A stretch of DNA of 22,383 nucleotides from a virus, in the IMG/VR virus record IMGVR_UViG_3300048776_000012, positions 1 to 22,383 of that record. One strand, given 5' to 3'. Every line of letters starts with the position of its first letter. Position 1 is the first letter of the stretch. Below the pieces are notes generated by a model. That model searched no databases. It saw only the letters and a list, made by a program, of their open reading frames with translations, and was not told the DNA's origin. Of the stretch, positions 22,222 through 22,383 are shown one piece after another. A program made the translations under genes and the position numbers.

Positions 22222-22383
22222 TCAGTTACGATTTTCTGATCTATCGTAAACAGCCCGCGCAGAAGCGTATCCATCACGCCATGCTTTTAATTCTCGAATA
22301 TCAAGGCGATTTGTGGTAATATCTCGCGTATGCTCCTCAAGTTGAGCATCGTGAGCGTTCAAACGTTTTGATTGATTGAATTG
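22222..22383 (-). CDS. C-terminal end of a coiled-coil-like protein (truncated by window)
   Basis: This frame is open from the window edge to a TGA at 22222 and encodes 53 residues: QFNQSKRLNAHDAQLEEHTR, DITTNRLDIRELKAWRDGYA, ending RAVYDRSENRN. It is charged and heptad-like (Leu/Ile spaced by three or four), so probably a coiled coil, then a short tail. The stop is 13 bases before the holin-like ATG, which suggests one transcript. No start is in the window and I do not recognise the family. A spanin or tail-associated protein is possible. Confidence 0.6.
   Translation of the reverse strand, partial: QFNQSKRLNAHDAQLEEHTRDITTNRLDIRELKAWRDGYASARAVYDRSENRN

Noticed and set aside
1-22383. tRNA genes, insertion sequences, integrase or attachment sites
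   Set aside because: I looked for cloverleaf-like sequences, transposase-like frames and flanking repeats by eye and found none that I could support.

Overview
This window is a 22.4 kb piece of a contractile-tailed phage (myovirus) genome or prophage. It carries almost the whole packaging, head, neck, tail and baseplate module. Every convincing gene lies on the minus strand, so transcription runs from high to low coordinates. Genes are tightly packed: many neighbours overlap as ATGA, most others are 10 to 75 bases apart, and most starts have a clear AGGA/GGAG-type ribosome binding site. No stretch of 300 bases lacks a gene. Sample lines are about 42% GC. The host cannot be named; a lipoprotein signal, Shine-Dalgarno sites and a phage gene set indicate a bacterium. 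Gene content and order (DUF1073 portal, Mu F-like protein, DUF2213 protease, cement, DUF2184 capsid, DUF4054, DUF3383 sheath, DUF3277 tube, Pam3 gp18-like and Gp138-like baseplate proteins) resemble short-tailed myoviruses such as Pam3 and XM1 and more distantly Mu.

Layout in transcription order. 22383-20753: end of a coiled-coil-like protein, a two-helix holin-like protein, a 111-residue unknown, a lipoprotein and an 84-residue unknown, closed by an intrinsic terminator at 20704-20739. 20682-17142: small and large terminase and a portal with an extra C-terminal domain. 17141-12657: Mu F-like minor head protein, a small secreted protein, prohead protease with a probable nested scaffold, cement protein and major capsid protein. 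A GNRA-capped hairpin follows the capsid gene. 12582-9514: capsid-downstream protein and four neck/connector proteins. 9504-5260: sheath, tube, tail assembly chaperone with a -1 frameshift extension, and a tape measure carrying a glucosaminidase domain. 5267-1: Dit-like protein, gp18-like protein, hub, spike, gp25-like wedge, J-like wedge, DUF2612 protein and the start of a tail fibre that runs off the window.

How it works: terminase cuts and pumps DNA through the portal into a DUF2184 shell built on the nested scaffold and matured by the DUF2213 protease. Neck proteins join the head to a sheath/tube tail of roughly 70 nm (inferred from the 490-residue tape measure). The baseplate carries hub, spike and wedges, and the tape-measure glucosaminidase probably opens the cell wall.

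The main points beyond the standard set are the TTTTTTA frameshift site, a nested scaffold start, beta-rich modules inserted into four different virion proteins (one GC-rich), an altered P-loop in the large terminase, a secreted small protein inside the head operon, and a terminator with a competing hairpin. I found no wholly new defence or mobile system.
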